Below are positions 63,701 to 64,000 of a stretch of DNA of 64,000 bases, in pieces. The notes beneath the pieces were generated by a model that was not told where the DNA came from, did not search any database, and was given only the letters and a program-made list of their open reading frames with translations. How positions within the stretch are numbered: the first letter of the stretch is position 1; every line of letters starts with the position of its first letter. The stretch lies in NCBI GenBank assembly GCA_034005525.1, contig JAVEUP010000021.1, forward strand, positions 1-64,000, given 5' to 3'. Source of the stretch: PWXP01 sp034005525 (lineage in GTDB: Bacteria; Planctomycetota; Planctomycetia; Pirellulales; Thermoguttaceae). The translations under genes were made by a program, and so were the position numbers.

Positions 63701-64000
63701 GTGATGAACTGCAACCGGCTTTCGCTGCGCCAGACCCTCAGACCCGACGGCTCCCAGCATACAGCGGAGTTCGAGGCCGCGGGCAACACCGTCGTCGAAT
63801 CGGCCGGCTACACGGCGCGGGCCATTCGCATGACCTACTCCGAGGCGAAAGACCTACTGGTCCTGGAGGGCGACGGCCGAAGCGACGCACAACTGTTTCG
63901 GCAGCAGCAGATCGGCGGCCCCATGGCGAAGGCCGCGGCACAACGCATCCTGTTCTGGCCCGGCAGCAACCGCTTGAAGGTCGACGGCGCCCGCTCCTTG
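60779..64000 (+). CDS. Long LptC/LptA-like envelope protein, incomplete at window end
   Basis: The frame is open from the ATG at 60779 to the last base: at least 1074 residues. An N-terminal membrane helix (FFAVLAAYWAYGLVVVP) is followed by a beta-rich body with repeated motifs such as DRVRVLRLNPESRDDQLDCDR, RFEDSVVARTPQQSLKTELLE and GIVMNCNRLSL, reminiscent of the OstA/LptA and LptC lipopolysaccharide-transport folds. Family and role are inferred from these and from the kdsC neighbour; it is several times longer than classic LptC (about 190 residues). Residues about 575-644 are encoded by two palindromic repeat elements, read in frame. No strong ribosome site is seen; translation may couple to kdsC. 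Confidence 0.6.
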   Translation, partial: MPRITRIAVSFFAVLAAYWAYGLVVVPLVEPTASRRAEVESRAEQRRIAGTIDRRVAALAELFPPNSWALKNPKILESDQFQLLMQDYRNRGDGRLELRPCAIILTPDGPAEDEEQRRRRAIVLEAPEGAVLEFDRPLDLRRAEMGQIVGGQLQGRITIRSQGESPGPEDDLLIVTRDVEMTPNNIFTPHAVDFRLGPHHGRGRELRIRLLEGKPVTGQPTPNVAGIELIELRKVERLYLQLGEVAADQGGGSTNAPPGGFLAGQADLPVEITCEGPFRFDVPGKVASFEDRVRVLRLNPESRDDQLDCDRLAVYFIDRDPPKETASRDGTTLVPTSQRASDASLDLVPQRIEATGDPVTVSAPGRGVEARGQLLRYNLINGQIMLGDDREAMLRQHENEIRARRLVYQPGKPGRSARMSATGPGWLRGYMADRPDEPLEVSWKKVVQVAPKDGQQVIRVDGNAWLRFRGVGQLEAETIHFRLDELPAEEGQEQPRLQPNSLTASNDVRIRSLQLDASVDKLTVLFSELPPSAGTDWQPGSGASGPLRRIRSDCGRAVELATVALWEPAVPGQAIHGGSSRFAPPGRQIAQSPGGSLGKTGLSSSPEVPMYHGAIRSGAPPHSGNGTVAHQPQTANAAGIGTVPHGTGPSHEPATAMSAQRFEVTGKTLHARVLLGGQTAQLAEVSVEGDARFAETQATRPDERPVLVRGERIHVIDAETPRAAVTVTGTPAQFEGRGMAMEGPQIHLNRGTNRLLVDGAGTMTLPLDRDLDGRPLAVAARMAVDWRHRMDFDGRTARFEDSVVARTPQQSLKTELLEVQFQQAIRFADADLGAPPQVEQVLCRGRTLLESHSVDEGLPTARERMLAADLAVNLLSGDLTARGPGWLMSVRQAPDGGSLAGSGGPFPAPPLAAATEPDLPLRQLYVRFQGGMTGNVHRRELNFHDEVRTIYTPVASWEAPVPSDDPQSLGPRGIVMNCNRLSLRQTLRPDGSQHTAEFEAAGNTVVESAGYTARAIRMTYSEAKDLLVLEGDGRSDAQLFRQQQIGGPMAKAAAQRILFWPGSNRLKVDGARSL
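62500..62596. repeat. Palindromic repeat family 1, copy inside a gene
   Basis: On the minus strand this stretch reads GAGGACAGTCCCGTTTTCCC, GCGATTGGGCGA, CGCAAATCGGGACGATCCCCC, the same sequence of blocks as the intergenic copies at 258-350 and 12937-13026. It is contained in the LptC-like reading frame, with no stop codon in that frame. Confidence 0.8.
62654..62709. repeat. Second palindromic repeat inside the same gene
   Basis: GGGACTGTG (62654-62662) is mirrored by CACAGTCCC (62701-62709). An alternative perfect 7-bp inner hairpin CTGTGGC/GCCACAG spans 62658-62677. It is only 58 nt after the family 1 copy and is likewise read through in frame. Confidence 0.7.

Noticed and set aside
62291..63760. 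Minus-strand frame of almost 490 codons near the right edge
   Set aside because: The plus strand has a longer frame continuing from kdsC to the end of the window with envelope-protein features. The minus frame has no ribosome site or domain.

Overview
The window is GC-rich bacterial chromosomal DNA and reads like a planctomycete, probably of the Pirellulales type. This placement rests on gene content, not on a marker gene. The signs are secreted neutral-ceramidase-like proteins, Tat-exported and cytosolic Gfo/Idh/MocA dehydrogenases, a formylglycine-generating-enzyme-like (SUMF1) lipoprotein, DUF4432, Uma2, an oversized sigma-70 factor with extra HTH domains, a Tad pilus cluster, and KdsC next to a very long LptC/LptA-like protein. 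Several families of short palindromic repeats are scattered through the intergenic DNA. No rRNA, tRNA or CRISPR array was found.

1-16.1 kb: carbohydrate and lipid scavenging genes. There are three ceramidase-like secreted proteins (one cut by the left edge), an acetylxylan-esterase-like hydrolase, a Tat-exported and a cytosolic Gfo/Idh/MocA dehydrogenase, a putative glycoside hydrolase, a sugar isomerase-like TIM barrel, a cupin resembling mannose-6-phosphate isomerase, a DUF4432 sugar-epimerase-like protein and a Uma2 nuclease. 16.1-18.2 kb: cbiQ-cbiO of a cobalt-type ECF transporter, converging on a vapBC pair. 18.5-26 kb: SH3-domain protein, the unusual sigma factor and two envelope proteins. 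26-27.6 kb: a redox/metal cluster (ArsR regulator, small thioredoxin, c-type haem C-GCAxxG-C-C lipoprotein). 27.6-32 kb: an algI-algX-SUMF1 operon for polysaccharide O-acetylation.

32.6-43 kb: an accessory, defence-like island. It holds a single-chain type IIG restriction-modification enzyme, HigBA, a VapB with truncated VapC, McrBC, an MNT-HEPN pair and a UPF0175 protein. Two dislocated C-terminal fragments of the same type IIG family and an integron-type integrase fragment lie among them. 43-50.7 kb: addA and addB separated by a Tat-exported TIM-barrel protein. 50.8-53 kb: trpB2 and an antisense-overlapping PAP2 membrane protein.

53.3-59.6 kb: flp, cpaA, tadE, cpaB, cpaC and cpaE of a Tad/Flp pilus, preceded by a good match to a cyclic-di-GMP-I riboswitch; a strong terminator follows flp. 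The ATPase and TadB/TadC genes are not in the window. 59.6-64 kb: a GYD protein, kdsC and a long LptC/LptA-like reading frame that runs off the right edge.

The most unusual observation is that palindromic repeat elements which elsewhere lie between genes are also found inside two long reading frames, addB and the LptC-like gene, without breaking the frame. Another such element has inserted into a different repeat, apparently with a 4-bp target duplication.
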